DNA of 64,000 nt from Natrinema zhouii (GCF_013456555.2 NZ_CP059154.1:2232001-2296000); one strand, 5' to 3'; positions 43,605 to 53,018 are shown, numbered from the stretch's first letter. Notes: a model not told the origin generated them from the letters alone. Numbers and translations: made by a program.

Positions 43605-43987
43605 AACGCGAACGTCCGGTACCGACTTCAGCTTTCGTTTTCACGGATTGAGACGGTCGTTCGGTCGAGTGCGAATCGTCCCGCTTCCGAGATAAATTCA
43701 CGCTTCGGAGCCGTCCCGCACGCTGCGTGGCCGTCCCTCATGCTGGCGATTACTTAAACAAACCCGCTCTCGCGGCCCGTCAGTGTCGACACGAACAGTT
43801 CGGTTGCTCCCCCCTTCTGCCGTCGATCCTCCGCGTATTGGCGCTGTAACCCCAAACGACCGAACGACGATCGCCTGTCGGCTCGCGATCGACCACCGAT
43901 CGATGCGTCTCCCAATTCTGGGATCCCGTTCACCGCGTAGCCGCGCTGTCCGCCGAATTCGCTCCTCTCGGAACCACAGGGATAAGC
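43605..43987. other. 383-bp spacer upstream of the siderophore promoter
   Basis: After radA no gene is convincing. ATTACTTAAAC (43750-43760) is a good TATA box and is followed 23 nt later by GTG at 43783, opening a 69-codon Arg/Pro-rich frame that ends in the first iron box; it lacks any recognisable feature and is not called. The stretch may instead promote an unlisted transcript. Confidence 0.4.
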
Positions 43988-44003
43988 TTTAGGTTAGCCT
44001 AAA
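43988..44003 (+). promoter_or_regulatory. DtxR/IdeR-like iron box 1, siderophore operon
   Basis: TTTAGGTTAGCCTAAA, a near-perfect palindrome of the DtxR/IdeR type (TTAGGTTAGSCTAA), lies 36 bp upstream of box 2 and about 108 bp before the dat start. Two in-phase sites suggest tight, cooperative repression by an iron-loaded DtxR-family regulator that is encoded elsewhere. Confidence 0.75.
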
Positions 44004-44023
44004 AACCGGTACGCTTTTCAAGG

Positions 44024-44039
44024 TTTAGGTTGGCCTAAA
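44024..44039 (+). promoter_or_regulatory. DtxR/IdeR-like iron box 2, siderophore operon
   Basis: TTTAGGTTGGCCTAAA lies just downstream of a likely TATA element (TTTTCAAG, about 44015-44022) and covers the expected transcription start, a classic place for a repressor. It is identical, base for base, to the minus-strand box at 7794-7809. Confidence 0.75.
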
Positions 44040-44045
44040 ACCCGT

Positions 44046-44114
44046 ATGCCAAAGGAACAATTACCACTGGTGTCGATCGGTGATCGGTCGCCGGAGAGAG
44101 GTGTGCGGTCGTGA
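44046..44114 (+). CDS. possible 22-aa leader peptide before dat
   Basis: An ATG seven nt after iron box 2 opens MPKEQLPLVSIGDRSPERGV and ends in TGA at 44112-44114, overlapping the dat GTG start by GTGA. If the mRNA starts near 44046 (the TATA element is about 25 nt upstream), ribosomes would enter here and be handed to dat by the overlap, as all later genes in the operon also overlap. It could equally be untranslated leader. Confidence 0.35.
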   Translation: MPKEQLPLVSIGDRSPERGVRS

Positions 44115-45484
44115 TCGACGGCGAGTCGTCGGCCGAGCGCCTCCTCGCACAGCAGGCGCGCCGCGAGTCAAATGCGCGAACCTATCCCCGCTCGCTGCCG
44201 CTCGCGATCGAACGCGCCCGGGGAGCGATCCTCGAGGACGTCGACGGCAACGAGTACATCGACTGTCTGGCGGGGGCGGGGACGCTCGCGCTCGGGCACA
44301 ATCATCCCGCCGTCGTCGAGCGGATGGAAGAACTGCTCGAGCGCGATCGACCGATTCACACGCTGGATCTGACGACCCCGGTCAAGGAACGGTTCGTCGA
44401 TCGCTTGCTCGAGAGCCTCCCCGACGAGTTCGCCGAGACCGCGAAGGTGCAGTTTTGCAGCCCCGCCGGCACGGACGCCGTCGAGGCCGCACTGAAACTC
44501 GCCAAGACGGCGACGGGCAATCGATCGATGCTGGCGTTCCAGGGGGCCTACCACGGGATGACCCAGGGTGCTCTCGAACTGATGGGCGACACGGCACCGA
44601 GGGAATCGGTCGCCGGGGTCGCGTCCGACGTTCACCATCTGCCCTACCCCCACGCCTACCGCTGTCCGTTCGGACTCGGCGGCGAGGACTGCTGGCGGAC
44701 GAGCGCCGAGTACATCGAACGCACCCTCTCCGATCCCGCCAACGGGATCGTCGACCCCGCGGGGATGATCCTCGAGCCGGTACAGGGCGAGGGCGGGGCG
44801 GTGGCGGCACCCGATGAATGGCTGCAGGAGATGCGACGGATTACCCGCGAACGGGACATTCCGCTGATCGTCGACGAGATCCAGACCGGACTCGGCCGCA
44901 CCGGCGAACTGTACGGGATCGAACACGCCGATATCGTCCCGGACGTGCTGACGCTTTCGAAGGCCGTCGGCGGCGGACTCCCCCTGTCGGTCGTCGTCTA
45001 CGACGAGTCGCTGGACGTCTGGGAACCGGGCGCACACGCCGGCACGTTCCGCGGGAACCAGCTGGCGATGGCCGCCGGTTCGGCGACCATCGAGCACGTC
45101 CTCGAACACGACCTCGCGGACCGCGCGGCGGCGATGGGCGAGCGGCTGCGGAGCCGGCTCGAGGAGACGGCCGCGACGTTCGATGCGGTCGGCGACGTCC
45201 GCGGACGCGGCCTGCTGCTCGGGATGGAACTCGTCGACCCCGAGGGCGAGCCCGATTCGCTCGGACACTACCCCTCGGACGGCGACCTCGCATCGGCCGT
45301 CCAGTCGGCGGCGTTCGATCGCGGCCTCGTCGTCGAGACCGGCGGCCGTCACGGCAGCGTCGTCCGGTTCCTCCCGCCACTCACGATTTCGGCGTCGCGA
45401 ATCGACGACGTCGGCGACATCGTTCACGAGAGTGTTCGGTCGGCCGTCGCGGACGATCGAAATCGGGCGGAGGCGACGGCATGA
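44111..45484 (+). CDS. dat: diaminobutyrate-2-oxoglutarate aminotransferase
   Basis: Class III PLP aminotransferase, 457 residues, making L-2,4-diaminobutyrate from aspartate semialdehyde and glutamate. Seen: YPRSLPLAIERARGA, LAGAGTLALGHNHP, QFCSPAGTDAVEAALKLAK, FQGAYHGMT, IVDEIQTGLGRTG and PLP Lys284 in TLSKAVGGGLP. Ectoine-pathway EctB is similar, but the next gene (decarboxylase) and the iuc genes place it in siderophore synthesis. The start is GTG 44111; its end overlaps the decarboxylase start by 4 nt. First enzyme gene of the operon, downstream of two iron boxes. Confidence 0.92.
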   Translation: MIDGESSAERLLAQQARRESNARTYPRSLPLAIERARGAILEDVDGNEYIDCLAGAGTLALGHNHPAVVERMEELLERDRPIHTLDLTTPVKERFVDRLLESLPDEFAETAKVQFCSPAGTDAVEAALKLAKTATGNRSMLAFQGAYHGMTQGALELMGDTAPRESVAGVASDVHHLPYPHAYRCPFGLGGEDCWRTSAEYIERTLSDPANGIVDPAGMILEPVQGEGGAVAAPDEWLQEMRRITRERDIPLIVDEIQTGLGRTGELYGIEHADIVPDVLTLSKAVGGGLPLSVVVYDESLDVWEPGAHAGTFRGNQLAMAAGSATIEHVLEHDLADRAAAMGERLRSRLEETAATFDAVGDVRGRGLLLGMELVDPEGEPDSLGHYPSDGDLASAVQSAAFDRGLVVETGGRHGSVVRFLPPLTISASRIDDVGDIVHESVRSAVADDRNRAEATA

Positions 45485-47067
45485 CGGGCAACGAACTGGC
45501 TGGTCAGTACCGTTCGGAAACCGACGGGCCGACGCCGCCGCCGGCGGCCTCGAGCGCCTTCCTCGGCGACCCGGACGGAAACGCTGCGTACGAGCACGCG
45601 ATCGACCGGGCGCGCAAACGGCTCCTCGAGTCGTTCGCGACGGCGGAGGATCCCTACGCGGGGACTGACCACGAGGCGCTCCGCGAGCGAATAGACGAGC
45701 TGGCCGTCTTCCCCGACGAGGGCGAGTCGATCGAGGCGGTCCTCGAGACAGTTGCCGACGAGGTGCTCGCCGATTCGGTTCGCGTCCACGACCCGGGCTG
45801 CGTCGCCCACCTCCACTGTCCGCCGGCGATCCCGGCGCTGGCCGCGGAGCTACTGGTGTCTGGGACGAACCAGTCGATGGACTCGTTCGATCAGGCCCCA
45901 GCAGCGTCCGTCCTCGAAGAGCGCGTCGTCGACGCCTGCTGTGACCTGTTCGACTATCCGACCGGCGCGGATGGCGTCTTCACGGGCGGCGGCACGGAGT
46001 CGAACGTCCTCGGCCTGCTGCTGGCTCGCGACTGGTACTGCGAGACGCGATTCGACCGAACCGTCCAGACTGCGGGGCTTCCGCCGGCGGCGTCCGATCT
46101 CCGCCTGCTCTGTTCGGACGCTGCCCATTTCACGGCCAAGCAGGCCGCTCATCACCTCGGACTCGGTGAAGACGCGGTCGTCTCCGTCCCGACCGACGGC
46201 GATCGCCGGATCGACCTCGGGGCGCTGGATTCGACCCTCGAGCGCCTCGAGGCCGAGGGCCGCCACCCGTTCGCGATCGTCGGCACCGCCGGCACGACGG
46301 ACTTCGGGAGCATCGACCCGCTCGAGGCGCTGGCGGACCGCGCCGCCGAGCGCGACCTGTGGTTCCACGTCGACGCCGCCTACGGCGGGGCGTGTGCGAT
46401 CAGCGACCGCCTCCGCCCGAAGCTCGCGGGGATCGACCGCGCCGACTCGATCGCGGTCGACTTCCACAAACTGTTCTACCAGCCGATCGGCTGCGGGGCC
46501 TTCCTGTTGCGCGACGGCAATCGCTATCGGTTCCTCGAGCGCAATGCGGCCTATCTGAACCCCGAACGCGACGACGCGGCGGGGGTTCCGAACCTCGTCT
46601 CGAAGTCGACGCGAACGACTCGCAGATTCGACGCGCTGAAGCCGTTCGTGACGTTCAACGCGCTGGGCCGGACCGGCGTGGCCGACTGCGTCGAGTACGT
46701 CTGCGAGCTGGCCGACGCGGTCGCCGCCGAGATCCGGACCGAACCGGCGCTGGAACTGTGCTGCGAGCCCGAACTGAGCGCGGTCGTCTTCCGATACCGG
46801 CCGGATCGCCTCGGGCGATCGAACCGATCGTCCGAGCAGGTCGATCCCGACACGTCGACTGCAGTCGATCGCATCAATCGCTCGATCCGCGACGAGTTAC
46901 TGGCCGACGGCGAGGTCGTCCTCGCTCGGACGGAAGTCGACGGCACTGCCGCGCTGAAGGTCACCCTTCTGAACCCCCGAACGACGCGTTCGGACCTCCG
47001 GGAGGCCCTCGAGGCGGTCATCGACCGCGGCGAGGCCCTCGAACACGAGCTTGGTGATTCCGCATGA
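45481..47067 (+). CDS. L-2,4-diaminobutyrate decarboxylase
   Basis: Group II PLP decarboxylase, 528 residues, giving 1,3-diaminopropane from diaminobutyrate, the diamine of schizokinen-type siderophores. Seen: CVAHLHCPPAIPALAAELL, SMDSFDQAPAA, GVFTGGGTESNVLGLLLARD, VGTAGTTDFGSIDPL, FHVDAAYGG and PLP Lys330 in VDFHKLFYQPIGCGAFL. The ATG at 45481 overlaps the dat stop; a much longer in-frame reading from 44818 runs inside dat in another frame and is not real. Other amino-acid decarboxylases of this group share the motifs; substrate assignment rests on context. Confidence 0.92.
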   Translation: MTGNELAGQYRSETDGPTPPPAASSAFLGDPDGNAAYEHAIDRARKRLLESFATAEDPYAGTDHEALRERIDELAVFPDEGESIEAVLETVADEVLADSVRVHDPGCVAHLHCPPAIPALAAELLVSGTNQSMDSFDQAPAASVLEERVVDACCDLFDYPTGADGVFTGGGTESNVLGLLLARDWYCETRFDRTVQTAGLPPAASDLRLLCSDAAHFTAKQAAHHLGLGEDAVVSVPTDGDRRIDLGALDSTLERLEAEGRHPFAIVGTAGTTDFGSIDPLEALADRAAERDLWFHVDAAYGGACAISDRLRPKLAGIDRADSIAVDFHKLFYQPIGCGAFLLRDGNRYRFLERNAAYLNPERDDAAGVPNLVSKSTRTTRRFDALKPFVTFNALGRTGVADCVEYVCELADAVAAEIRTEPALELCCEPELSAVVFRYRPDRLGRSNRSSEQVDPDTSTAVDRINRSIRDELLADGEVVLARTEVDGTAALKVTLLNPRTTRSDLREALEAVIDRGEALEHELGDSA

Positions 47068-48971
47068 CTCCACAACCCACGATACCAACGATCGCGACTG
47101 ACGAGCGTCGCGTCGATCCAACGCGGGTCGCACGCGATGCGACGGTGCACAGCTTCCTGAACTGCTACTGCCACGAGACCGGTGCCGGCGAGTTCGTCAC
47201 CGCTGCAGACGCGCCCATCGATCGTCGGCCGGAAAGCGGACTCGTCCTGCAGTGCCCGCTGCCGAACCAGGGGATCGATCTCTTCGTTCCCGTAGCGTAC
47301 CGCTCCCCGACTGGTCGTCACCTGTTCGACCTCCCCGCGTACTACCGGGCCGGGAGCGACGGCGAACCGGTCGACCTGGATTACACTACACTCGCAACGC
47401 TCGTCACGAAGGAACTCGAACTCGCACGCGGCGCGGACCCAAACCGCGACGATCTCGTCGAGCGAGTTATCCGATCCTGTCGGAACATCGAACAGTACGT
47501 CGACGCCCGTCTGGGCGACGAAGACACCCTGTACGGAACGGACTTCACGTTCCGTGAGGCCGAACAGTCACTCGTCTTCGGTCACCTCCAGCATCCGACG
47601 CCGAAGAGCCGCCGGGGAATGGAGCGCAACGCCGAGCGGTTCGCCCCGGAACTCGAGGGCTCCTTTCAACTGCACTACGTTCGTGCAGACCCCGACATCG
47701 TCGAGTCCGAGTGCGGTCGCACGGAATCCGCCGCGACGTGGGTTCGTGATGCATTGCGAGACGATCCGGCCGTTTCCGAGTCGCTCCTCGAGGAAAATCT
47801 CAACGACGATGACGTTCTCCTGCCGGTTCACCCGTGGCAGGCCGATCGGCTGTTCGAGCGCCCCGAAGTCCGGGATCTCGTCTCGGCGGGAAAACTCGAG
47901 TCGCTTGGCCCGCTGGGCCGGGAGTTCCACCCAACGACGTCCGTGCGGACGCTGTACGCGCCCGAGTCGCCGTTCATGGTCAAGGGATCGCTCGCCGTCG
48001 AGATCACCAACTCGCTGCGGACGAACAAGCGCCCCGAACTCGAGCGCGGGGTCGCGATTTCGGACCTGTTGGCGACCGAACTCGGCGACGACCTGCGCGA
48101 GCGATTCCCCGGGTTCGACGTGATTCGGGATCCGGCCTACCTGACCATCGATCCGGACGCGCTGGGCGTCGAGGGCGACGAATCCGGCTTCGAGGTCGTC
48201 CTCCGGGAGAACCCGTTTCGGGGCGAGGACGCCCGGCGGACGACGCCCGTCGTGGCCCTCTGTCAGGACGCGATCGGCGACGGGACCTCCCGTCTCGGCC
48301 GCATCGTCGCGTCCATCGCCGAGCGCGAGGGCCGCGACTCCGCAGCCGTCAGCGAGGAGTGGTTCCGGCGCTACCTCGCGATCTCGATCCGGCCGCTCCT
48401 GTGGCTCTACCTCGAGCGGGGGATTGGCCTCGAGGCCCACCAGCAAAACAGCGTGCTCGCGCTGGACGAGGCGGGCTACCCCGACGAGTTCCGCTACCGG
48501 GACAATCAGGGCTACTACTTCCCCGAGAACGCGTACGACCGAATCGAGGCCGTTCTCCCTGGCGTCGGCGAACGGGCCGGCAGCGTCTGTCCCGACGCGG
48601 TCGCCGACGAACGGGTCCGCTACTACGTCGTGCTCAACAACGCCTTCGGCGTGATCAACGCCTTCGGGACCGCGGGGCTGGTCGACGAGAATCGGCTGCT
48701 CGCCGTCCTCCGCGAGGAACTCGAGTCGCTGCGGGAGTTCGACCGCCCCGGCACGTCGATCCTGGACCCGCTCCTCGAGTCGGCGACCGTCCCCTGCAAG
48801 GCGAACCTCCTGACCCGGTTCCGCGGACTGGACGAACTCGAGGCCCCCTCGCTCGACGAGCAGTCGGTCTACGCCGACGTGCGGAATCCGCTCGTCGACG
48901 CGCCGGAGTCGGTCGATCGAGTCGATTCGGTCGGTTCGGTCGACCCGGTCGAGTCGGAGGTGAACCGATGA
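47064..48971 (+). CDS. iucA: IucA/IucC-family siderophore synthetase (first copy)
   Basis: NRPS-independent siderophore (NIS) synthetase, 635 residues, joining citrate to an N-hydroxy-N-acyl diamine using ATP. Seen: FGHLQHPTPKSRRGM, LLPVHPWQADRLF, TSVRTLYAPESPFMVKGSLAVEITNSLR (ATP site, Ser/Thr/Arg), IGLEAHQQNSVLAL and RDNQGYYFPE. A C-terminal FhuF-like part and a tail with repeated VDxV units (DRVDSVGSVDPVESEV) end the protein. ATGA overlaps join it to both neighbours. Its place before iucB suggests that it does the first condensation, with the iucC-type gene at the end doing the second. Confidence 0.93.
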   Translation: MTPQPTIPTIATDERRVDPTRVARDATVHSFLNCYCHETGAGEFVTAADAPIDRRPESGLVLQCPLPNQGIDLFVPVAYRSPTGRHLFDLPAYYRAGSDGEPVDLDYTTLATLVTKELELARGADPNRDDLVERVIRSCRNIEQYVDARLGDEDTLYGTDFTFREAEQSLVFGHLQHPTPKSRRGMERNAERFAPELEGSFQLHYVRADPDIVESECGRTESAATWVRDALRDDPAVSESLLEENLNDDDVLLPVHPWQADRLFERPEVRDLVSAGKLESLGPLGREFHPTTSVRTLYAPESPFMVKGSLAVEITNSLRTNKRPELERGVAISDLLATELGDDLRERFPGFDVIRDPAYLTIDPDALGVEGDESGFEVVLRENPFRGEDARRTTPVVALCQDAIGDGTSRLGRIVASIAEREGRDSAAVSEEWFRRYLAISIRPLLWLYLERGIGLEAHQQNSVLALDEAGYPDEFRYRDNQGYYFPENAYDRIEAVLPGVGERAGSVCPDAVADERVRYYVVLNNAFGVINAFGTAGLVDENRLLAVLREELESLREFDRPGTSILDPLLESATVPCKANLLTRFRGLDELEAPSLDEQSVYADVRNPLVDAPESVDRVDSVGSVDPVESEVNR

Positions 48972-49633
48972 CCGCTCGGGAGCCGTCCCGCGGCCCGCAC
49001 GCCGCGGTCGTCTCGGACTACGACTTCGAGTACTACGACGAGACGATCGACCGCCACATCGGCTTCCGGCCGGTCTCGCTCGAGCGCGACCTCGGCCGCC
49101 TGCACGCATGGCTCGGCTCGGATCACGTCAAACCCTACTGGGATCTCGACCAGCCGTTACTCGAGTTCCGCGAGACGCTTCGGGAGAAACTCGCGGACGA
49201 TCACCAGACGCTGTATATCGGCTGTCTGGATCACGTCCCGATGAGCTACTGGGAGCGCTACTGGGCCGCCGAGGACGACCTGGCGGCGTACTACGACGCC
49301 GACCCGGCCGATCAGGGGGTCCATCTCCTGATCGGACCTGAGGAGTACCTCGGCCAGGGGTACGGGACGGCGCTGCTTCGGGCGATGCTCGCGTTCCAGT
49401 TCCGCCACCCCGAGACCGACCGGGTCGTCGCCGAACCCGACGCCCGCAACGACGCGCTCCTCGCGACGGCCGGGCGCTGTGGCGCCGACCTCCGCCGGGA
49501 GTTCGAGTTCGAAGCGGAGGACAAGACGGCCAGGCTCGTCGTCTGTGAGCGCGAGCGGTTCGAACGCGAGATCTGGCCGCCGACTGCCGACGAAACGGCC
49601 GCGCTCCCGGCCGAGGTGAACGACGATGACTGA
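48968..49633 (+). CDS. iucB: N-acetyltransferase of siderophore synthesis (IucB-type)
   Basis: GNAT-fold enzyme of 221 residues, predicted to acetylate the N-hydroxyl-diamine on its hydroxylamine nitrogen. Seen: the N-terminal FRPVSLERDLGRLHAWLG, HVKPYWD, VPMSYWERYW and the acetyl-CoA loop LGQGYGTALLRAMLAFQF, all family features of hydroxylysine acetyltransferases. It overlaps iucA by 4 nt and iucD by 8 nt. The acyl group (acetyl or longer) cannot be told from sequence. Confidence 0.92.
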   Translation: MTAREPSRGPHAAVVSDYDFEYYDETIDRHIGFRPVSLERDLGRLHAWLGSDHVKPYWDLDQPLLEFRETLREKLADDHQTLYIGCLDHVPMSYWERYWAAEDDLAAYYDADPADQGVHLLIGPEEYLGQGYGTALLRAMLAFQFRHPETDRVVAEPDARNDALLATAGRCGADLRREFEFEAEDKTARLVVCERERFEREIWPPTADETAALPAEVNDDD

Positions 49634-51164
49634 GGACGACGCCGGCACCGGTATCGATAGCGGTGACCCCGGTAGCGGTGACGGCACCGACGGCGTCACC
49701 GATGGCGGCGACGACACTGCCGTCCTCGATGTCGACGACGGCGATTCCGTCGTCGACCGCGGCTCGTACGACGTGCTCGGCGTCGGACTCGGGCCGTTCA
49801 ACCTCGGGCTCGCGGCGCTGCTCGACGGTGCTGACGACCTCGAGCTGGATGCCGTCTTCCTCGAGCGCGAGCCCGAGTTCGCTTGGCACGAGGGGATGCT
49901 GATCGAGGGCGTCACGCTCGAGGTGCCGTTCCTCGCGGATCTGGTGACGATGGCCGATCCCACGAATCCCTATAGCTTCCTCAACTACGTCCGCGAGCGC
50001 GACCGCATCTACGAGTTCTACTTCTACGAGACGTTCCAGCTTCCCCGCCGCGAGTACGACGAGTACCTGCGCTGGGTCGCCGAGACCGTGCCGACGACGC
50101 GGTTCGGGCGGGAAGTGACGAGCGTCGAGTACGAGGCCGCGGGCGACGATTCCGATGACCCGGGGGACGCCGGGACGTTCGTCGTCGAGGCTACCAACCC
50201 CGAGACGGGGCGGCGCTACCGCTACCGCGCCGACGACCTCGTCATGGGGATCGGCTCTCGACCCGCATTGCCCGAGTTCGCCCGCGACCACGCCGGTGGG
50301 GACGAGCCGCTGTTCCACACCGCCGACTACCTCGAGCGCCGCGACGACGCCCTCGCGGCCGACGCGATCACCGTCGTCGGCTCCGGGCAGAGCGCCGCCG
50401 AGGTCGTGCTGGACCTGCTCGAGCGCCAGTCCGTCCACGACTACCGACTCGACTGGCTCACCCGGTCGGACGGCTTCTTCCCGATGGAGTACTCGAAGCT
50501 CGGCCTCCAGCACTTCACGCCCGAGTACACGCGATACTTCTACGACCTGCCGCAGTCGCGCAAGGACGATCTGCTGGCCGACCAGGACCTGCTCTACAAG
50601 GGGATCGACCCCGAGACCAGCGAGCGGATCTACGATACCCTCTACGAGCGCTCGATCGGCGACCGCGAGCCCGACTTCGGCATGCTCGCGACGACCGAAG
50701 TCGCCGATATCGAGCGCCTCGACGGCAGCTACTGGCTCGAGTGCGAGCAGCGCCAGCAGGAAACGGCGTTCGCGCTCGAGACGGACGCCGTGATCTTCGG
50801 GACGGGGTATCAGCGGCCGACGCCGACGTTTCTCGAACCGATCGCCGATCGGATCGCGTTCGACGACCGTGGCCAGTTCCGCGTGAGCGAGGACTATCGG
50901 CTCGAGGGAGCGTTCGGGAGTCCGGACGAGGACGGCGGCCGCGTGTTCGTCCAGAACGCCGAGGTGCACACCCACGGCGTCGGCGCGCCGGATCTCGGGC
51001 TTGGCTGTTATCGGAACGCGGTGATCATCGATCGGCTCGCCGGCCGCGAGGTGTACCCCATCGATCGGGACACCGTTTTCCAGAACTTCGACGTCGAATC
51101 GTTCGCCGACCATGCGCCGGTTCGGACCGACACCGCGCAATCGCCGTCACTCACCACGGAGTAA
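49626..51164 (+). CDS. iucD: diamine N-monooxygenase (IucD/SidA-type)
   Basis: FAD- and NADPH-dependent N-hydroxylating monooxygenase, 512 residues. After an acidic, disordered head (about 1-45) come the FAD motif DVLGVGLGPFNLGLAALL, FAWHEGMLIEGVTLEVPFLADL, the NADPH motif ITVVGSGQSAAEVVLDLL, and the C-terminal FGTGYQRPTPTFL. Lys/Orn N-hydroxylases have the same plan; here 1,3-diaminopropane is the expected substrate because of the upstream decarboxylase. It overlaps iucB and ends 3 nt before iucC. Confidence 0.93.
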   Translation: MTEDDAGTGIDSGDPGSGDGTDGVTDGGDDTAVLDVDDGDSVVDRGSYDVLGVGLGPFNLGLAALLDGADDLELDAVFLEREPEFAWHEGMLIEGVTLEVPFLADLVTMADPTNPYSFLNYVRERDRIYEFYFYETFQLPRREYDEYLRWVAETVPTTRFGREVTSVEYEAAGDDSDDPGDAGTFVVEATNPETGRRYRYRADDLVMGIGSRPALPEFARDHAGGDEPLFHTADYLERRDDALAADAITVVGSGQSAAEVVLDLLERQSVHDYRLDWLTRSDGFFPMEYSKLGLQHFTPEYTRYFYDLPQSRKDDLLADQDLLYKGIDPETSERIYDTLYERSIGDREPDFGMLATTEVADIERLDGSYWLECEQRQQETAFALETDAVIFGTGYQRPTPTFLEPIADRIAFDDRGQFRVSEDYRLEGAFGSPDEDGGRVFVQNAEVHTHGVGAPDLGLGCYRNAVIIDRLAGREVYPIDRDTVFQNFDVESFADHAPVRTDTAQSPSLTTE

Positions 51165-51167
51165 TTC

Positions 51168-53018
51168 ATGCAAAACGCACGACACACGACGGAGACGGAG
51201 TACGGACTCGACGGAATCGACACGCTAGACGACGTGCTGACCGAAGACCGCTGGAACGACGCGGGGCGGGAGTTGCTCGCGAAGATCCTGCAGGAGTTCA
51301 CCTACGAGGACATCCTCGAGCCCGAACCGGTCGATGACGACCGATCCGGCGACCGATCGGGCGGCGAGTGGACCACCTACGAGATCGATCTCGAGGGAAC
51401 GCGCTACCGCTTCGACGCCGTCGAGCGGTTCTGGGACAGCATTAGCGTTCGCGTCGACTCGATCGAACGCGACGCAGGCGACGGGTTCGAACCCGCCGAC
51501 GACCCCCTCCAGTTCGTCGTCGACCTCGAGCCGACGATCGAGATGGACTCTATCACGGCCGGCCACCTCGTCCGCGAGTACACCAACACGCTGCTCGCGG
51601 ACGCCCACATCGAGTCGGCCGACGCCGAACGGTCCGTGCTCGACATGTCCTACGGCGAAATCGAGGGCGAGATGACCGGCCACCCGTGGCTCACCTTCAA
51701 CAAGGGCCGGGTCGGCTGGGGGTACGACGACTACCGCAGCTACGCCCCCGAGCGGGCCGAATCGATCCGGCTCTCGTGGTGTGCCGTCTCGCGCGAGGCA
51801 GCCTCGTTCGTGAGCGTCGACGGACTCGAGCACGAGGCGCTGCTCGAGTCGGAACTCGGAAGCCACGCCGAGGAGTTCCGGGGTGAACTCGAGGCGCGCG
51901 GGCTCGAGCCCGACGACTACCTCTTCGTGCCGGTCCACGACTGGCAGTGGGAGAACGCGATCGTTCCCCTGTTCGGCAAACAGCTCGCGACGGACGAGAT
52001 CGTGCCGCTCGGGGCGGGGCCGGACGAGTACCTGCCCATGCAGTCGGTTCGGACGTTCGTCAACGCCGACGAGCCGACCAAGCACAACGTGAAGCTCCCG
52101 ATGATGATCAGCAACACGCTCGTCTGGCGCGGCCTCCCCGGCGAGCGCACCGAGGCCGCGCCGCTCGTCACGGAGTACGTGAAGGACGTTCGGGACTCGG
52201 ACCCGTTCCTGCGCGACGACTGCGAGGTCGTCCTGCCGGGCGAAATCGCGGGCGTGAACTTCGATCACCCGACGTTCGACGCGCTCGAGGCCCCGCCCTA
52301 CCAGTACAATGAACTGCTGGGCTGTGTCTGGCGCGAGAGCGTCACGGACCTGATCGACGACAGCGAGCGGGCGATGACCCTCTCGTCGCTGCTGCACGTC
52401 GAGGACGGCGAACCGGTACTCTCGAAACTTGTCGAGCGCTCTGATCTCGCGCTCTCCGAGTGGCTCGACGAGCTGTTCGCCACGATGCTCCCGCCGCTCC
52501 TGCACTACCTCTACCGATACGGAACCGCCTTTTCCCCCCACGGAGAGAACACGATCCTCGTCCTCGAGGACGATCGTCCGTCCCGGCTCGCCGTCAAGGA
52601 CTTCGTCGACGACGTCAACGTGGCCGAGGCACCGCTCGAGGAGCTGCAGGGACTGCCCGACGACCTCGAGGACGTGCTGCTGTCCGTACCGCCGGAAGAG
52701 CTGCGCCTGTTCGTCGTCTACGGGCTGTTCGTCGGCGTCTACCGCTACCTCGCGGACCTGCTGGTCCGCCACCACGACTATTCGGAGGATAAGTTCTGGG
52801 GACAGGTCCGGACTGCGATCGAGGACTATCAGGCGCAGTTCCCCGCCCTCGAGGAGCGATTCGAGCTGTTCGACCTGCTCGAGCCGACGGTCCCGAAGCT
52901 GACGCTCAACCGAAACCGGATGATCGATATCGGCTACGGCGACCGCCCCGAGCGACCCCACGCGATCGAGCACGGGACCGTGCCGAATCCGCTCTCCGAG
53001 GTCGACCCTGAGCGGTAA
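51168..53018 (+). CDS. iucC: IucA/IucC-family siderophore synthetase (second copy)
   Basis: Second NIS synthetase, 616 residues. Seen: GHPWLTFNKGRVGWGYDDY, LFVPVHDWQWENAIVPLF, SVRTFVNADEPTKHNVKLPMM (ATP site), RDDCEVVLPGEIAGVNF, FSPHGENTILVLEDDRPSRLAVKDFVDDV and a C-terminal FhuF-like region. It is diverged from the first copy, as expected for the enzyme that attaches the second hydroxamate arm. It is the last gene of the operon; no receptor or export gene follows, and sufU is convergent 84 bp on. Confidence 0.93.
   Translation: MQNARHTTETEYGLDGIDTLDDVLTEDRWNDAGRELLAKILQEFTYEDILEPEPVDDDRSGDRSGGEWTTYEIDLEGTRYRFDAVERFWDSISVRVDSIERDAGDGFEPADDPLQFVVDLEPTIEMDSITAGHLVREYTNTLLADAHIESADAERSVLDMSYGEIEGEMTGHPWLTFNKGRVGWGYDDYRSYAPERAESIRLSWCAVSREAASFVSVDGLEHEALLESELGSHAEEFRGELEARGLEPDDYLFVPVHDWQWENAIVPLFGKQLATDEIVPLGAGPDEYLPMQSVRTFVNADEPTKHNVKLPMMISNTLVWRGLPGERTEAAPLVTEYVKDVRDSDPFLRDDCEVVLPGEIAGVNFDHPTFDALEAPPYQYNELLGCVWRESVTDLIDDSERAMTLSSLLHVEDGEPVLSKLVERSDLALSEWLDELFATMLPPLLHYLYRYGTAFSPHGENTILVLEDDRPSRLAVKDFVDDVNVAEAPLEELQGLPDDLEDVLLSVPPEELRLFVVYGLFVGVYRYLADLLVRHHDYSEDKFWGQVRTAIEDYQAQFPALEERFELFDLLEPTVPKLTLNRNRMIDIGYGDRPERPHAIEHGTVPNPLSEVDPER

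Noticed and set aside
43783..43992. A 69-codon frame behind a good TATA box before the siderophore boxes
   Set aside because: Arg/Pro/Ser-rich, not acidic, and it ends inside iron box 1. The TATA box is noted in the spacer entry.
44818..45480. Extension of the decarboxylase gene 221 codons upstream
   Set aside because: It lies inside dat in another frame, is Arg-rich, and the ATGA junction at 45481 fits the rest of the operon.
49128..51140. A 670-codon frame antisense to iucD
   Set aside because: Composition (Val/Arg-rich, no motifs) is that of the complement of a haloarchaeal gene; the plus strand has clear monooxygenase motifs.
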